From Rhodospirillaceae bacterium (GTDB taxonomy: Bacteria > Pseudomonadota > Alphaproteobacteria > CACIAM-22H2): a stretch of DNA of 64,000 nt. Positions 61,932 to 64,000 of this stretch are shown here, piece after piece. Under the pieces are notes generated by a model. That model searched no databases. It had not been told where the DNA came from and saw only the letters and a list, made by a program, of their open reading frames with translations. Made by a program: the position numbers and the translations under genes. The DNA lies in assembly GCA_022843945.1 (NCBI GenBank), contig JALHMR010000017.1, forward strand, positions 47,651 through 111,650, given 5' to 3'. Numbering within the stretch: position 1 is the first letter of the stretch; every line of letters begins with the position of its first letter.

Positions 61932-63475
61932 GCCCGCGCGCCGGCGAGCTGTGCCAGCGTGCGGTCGAGCGCCTGGCCCTCGGGATCGGTCAGCGCCGCC
62001 TTGCGGGCCGTGGCGATGGCCGCCGCCGCATTGGCGTAGAAATCCGGCCGCACGTTCGATGCCGAGAGCGCCGGGGCCACCAGCGTCTCCATGATCCGCC
62101 GGAAATTGGCCGTGCCGCGCCGGTGGGTGTCGCTGTAGCCCTTGATCAGCCGCGCGCATTCCGCGATCTCGCGCGCCACCAGCCGGTCCTTGCCCATGGC
62201 GGTGCGGATCGCGTCGAGCCAACGCTCGATGCCCTGCTGCTCGACGCCGAAGCGGTAGCCGCGCCGCCGCCAGAACTTGAGCGAGGCCATCAGGCGCAGC
62301 AGGGCGAAGCCCAGCACCGTGCTGGTGCGGATATGCAGGCCGACATTGAAGGCATTGTGACGGTTGGTGCGCTCGGCCCAGCCGACCAGCCGGCGACCGA
62401 GCGAGGGCGGCAGGATCGAGGCGAACTCGTCGATGCCCGGCTTGAGGAACTCGGTGACGATCACCGGCTGCTCGCCCTTGGCGCCGGAGCCGCGCTGCAC
62501 CTTCTGCAGGCGGTTGGCGCGCGTCTTGATCTGCGCCACCCGGATGACGTCTTCGTAAGTCATCCACAGCGCCAGATGCCGCCCGGTCTCCGCCGTGCCG
62601 CTGCCGTCGCCGCCGGCGGCGCGCTCCGCCGCCCAGACCTTGTCCAGGCGATCGAGATAGAGCGTGGCGTAGGCTTCGTCCTGGTAGTCGAAGGTGCGGG
62701 CGGCGCCCTCGTTGACGATCTCGCGGGCCACGGTGGGGAAGTCGCGGACGACACGGTCGCGCAGGGCTTCGAGAGCGGCGGCCGGCGTCGGGGCCGGGGC
62801 GGGCGTCGCCGCGCGCGGGGTAGGGCGCAGCTCGACGATCTCGCCGCGTGCCACTTTTAATCCGTACTGGAAGCCGCGCAGGTTGGCCTCGACCGATTTG
62901 CCTTCCTCGCGGATGGCTGTTTCGAAGGCCTCGACCGGGAGCGGCAGGAGGCCGGTGCCGGCAATCGCGCCGACCAGCACGGCATTGATCACCGTGCCGC
63001 TGTCGCGCGCGGCCTGGGCGAAGTCGCCGAGGATGGCGCGCTTGGACAGGCCCCGGACCGTCGCCTCGACCCGCGCCGTCTCGAGGCGCGTGTCGCCCAT
63101 GCCGATCTTCTCGTCGATCAGGTAGAAGCGATGCATCGAGGCGATGAGGGTGGTGCGGTCGGGCGAGACAAAGCCGCTCTGGCAGGCGCGGCCAGCCTCG
63201 ACCAGCTCTGTCGCCACCATCAGGTCGATGTCGCCGACCTGCGGGTAGAGCGCCATCACCGGCTCGGCAGCGCCGGCCGGCAGCTTCTCGCGCAGGATCT
63301 CCAGGTAGTAGGTGGTGGCACCGGTGCGCTGGGCGACACCCGGCACCGACGTCGCCTGGACGGTCAGGCCTTCGGCCCGGCAGGCGGAGAGGATCCAGTC
63401 GGTCATCACGCCGCCGCCCTCGCCGCCGAGGGCGGAGATCAGGATGGTGACGGGGCGTAGTTCGGCGGCAGCCAT
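61928..63475 (-). CDS. iorB: Indolepyruvate oxidoreductase subunit beta family protein (DUF6537-type)
   Basis: The 515-residue protein begins with a pyruvate:ferredoxin oxidoreductase gamma-type domain (ISALGGEGGGVMTDWI, QATSVPGVAQRTGATTYYLEI, about 10-200), then an Ala/Pro linker (about 222-240) and a C-terminal DUF6537-like domain (about 245-505). Together with the neighbouring alpha subunit it would oxidise indolepyruvate and related aryl pyruvates to aryl-acetyl-CoA with ferredoxin. The iorA stop lies 7 bp upstream on the same strand. Confidence 0.9.
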   Translation of the reverse strand: MAAAELRPVTILISALGGEGGGVMTDWILSACRAEGLTVQATSVPGVAQRTGATTYYLEILREKLPAGAAEPVMALYPQVGDIDLMVATELVEAGRACQSGFVSPDRTTLIASMHRFYLIDEKIGMGDTRLETARVEATVRGLSKRAILGDFAQAARDSGTVINAVLVGAIAGTGLLPLPVEAFETAIREEGKSVEANLRGFQYGLKVARGEIVELRPTPRAATPAPAPTPAAALEALRDRVVRDFPTVAREIVNEGAARTFDYQDEAYATLYLDRLDKVWAAERAAGGDGSGTAETGRHLALWMTYEDVIRVAQIKTRANRLQKVQRGSGAKGEQPVIVTEFLKPGIDEFASILPPSLGRRLVGWAERTNRHNAFNVGLHIRTSTVLGFALLRLMASLKFWRRRGYRFGVEQQGIERWLDAIRTAMGKDRLVAREIAECARLIKGYSDTHRRGTANFRRIMETLVAPALSASNVRPDFYANAAAAIATARKAALTDPEGQALDRTLAQLAGARA

Positions 63476-63482
63476 CGAACGA

Positions 63483-64000
63483 CTACTCGGCCGCGGCGGC
63501 GAGTGTCGCGGTCGACGGCAGCGGCGGGGTGGGCAGGGCCTCCGGGGTGGCCATCCAGGCGATCAGGCGCTGGCGCAGGCGGTTGACCACGCGCTCGACG
63601 GCGCCCGGGTTATGCACGACCTCGGTCTTGTAGAAGCTGGGGCAGAGGATGGCCGCGTGCGAGACCTCGCCGCACAGGCCGCAGCCCACGCAGGTCTCGA
63701 CCACGGTGGCGATCGGGTCCTGGCGCAGCTTATCGGGGTTGTCCTTGACCGTGAGCGACGGGCAGCCGGACAGGCGGATGCAGGAATGATCGCCGGTGCA
63801 GGTCTGCTCGTCGACGCCGAAACGCGGCTTGGCCACGCGTTTGCCGGCGGCGATGTTCCTGGCGTCCTCGGCGCGCACGCGGCGCTGCCTGGCCAGCATG
63901 CACTCGCCTTCGGCGATGATGACCTTGAGGCCCTTCTCGGCCGTGGTCAGCGCCTCCTTGAGCACCTTGACGACGCTGGCGACGTTGTAGTTCTGGACCT
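63483..64000 (-). CDS. iorA: Indolepyruvate ferredoxin oxidoreductase alpha subunit, C-terminal part
   Basis: Only the last 172 codons lie in the window; the frame is open to the right edge. The visible part ends the TPP-binding domain (VLKEALTTAEKGLKVIIAEGECMLARQRR) and then carries a ferredoxin-like iron-sulfur region with CTGDHSCIRLSGCPSL and CVGCGLCGEVSHAAILCPSF, enough Cys for two [4Fe-4S] clusters. The tail is Ala/Pro-rich. It is upstream of iorB in the same operon. Confidence 0.9.
   Translation of the reverse strand, partial: VQNYNVASVVKVLKEALTTAEKGLKVIIAEGECMLARQRRVRAEDARNIAAGKRVAKPRFGVDEQTCTGDHSCIRLSGCPSLTVKDNPDKLRQDPIATVVETCVGCGLCGEVSHAAILCPSFYKTEVVHNPGAVERVVNRLRQRLIAWMATPEALPTPPLPSTATLAAAAE

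Overview
The window is GC-rich, tightly packed chromosomal DNA from an alphaproteobacterium, most like the Rhodospirillales. The evidence is the conserved gene order rpsB-tsf-pyrH-frr-uppS-cdsA-dxr-rseP-bamA-skp-lpxD-fabZ-lpxA-lpxI-lpxB, then gltA, gltX, comEC, lexA, moeA, moaC, trpC, trpD, ppiD, tpiA, secG, pyrG and kdsA. Further support comes from LpxI (not LpxH) in lipid A synthesis, a GTTC-N7-GTTC LexA operator and a DUF6537-type indolepyruvate oxidoreductase. The species cannot be named. No rRNA, tRNA, CRISPR array, phage or insertion sequence was seen.

Layout. 1-1.7 kb: a truncated trypsin-like protease and a DUF350 membrane protein, divergent from a lipoprotein. 1.7-5.2 kb: dnaE. 5.2-20 kb: one long + strand block for translation factors, UMP kinase, isoprenoid and phospholipid precursors, outer-membrane assembly and lipid A. 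20-25.8 kb: Gfo/Idh oxidoreductase, glyoxalase I, citrate synthase, glutamyl-tRNA synthetase and an MFS pump. 25.8-33.5 kb: comEC, a secreted hydrolase, lexA, moeA, moaC, trpC and trpD. 33.7-44 kb is an accessory block sitting where trpG/trpE would usually precede trpD: a lipoprotein, a membrane histidine kinase, a TPR-CHAT lipoprotein with a secreted partner, and a copper operon (copA, cueR, a polysaccharide deacetylase and a small HMA protein). 44-57.5 kb: ppiD, a small YjfB-like protein, tpiA, secG, a very large PAS histidine kinase with its receiver protein, pyrG, a protein with an exact 85-residue triplication, a Coq4-like protein and kdsA. 57.5-61.5 kb: a TRAP transporter operon with two tandem binding proteins. 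61.5-64 kb: a VOC-family gene split by an in-frame stop and the indolepyruvate:ferredoxin oxidoreductase genes.

How the parts fit. Most of the window is envelope biogenesis coupled to translation and precursor supply: UppS supplies undecaprenyl carriers, CdsA phospholipids, Dxr isoprenoids, BamA/Skp/RseP/PpiD handle outer-membrane proteins, LpxD/A/I/B build lipid A and KdsA makes KDO. Many junctions overlap by 1, 4 or 8 nt, implying translational coupling.

The most interesting material is: (i) the TPR-CHAT lipoprotein with a secreted partner; (ii) the copper operon, with a 19-bp-spaced MerR-type promoter whose predicted start coincides with the copA ATG and a terminal HMA gene lacking a normal start codon; (iii) the VOC gene split exactly between its two modules; (iv) the 85-residue triplicated protein behind three hairpins; (v) a 24-bp perfect palindrome and a double-hairpin element in the TRAP operon; (vi) direct repeats marking apparent insertions beside comEC and lexA.
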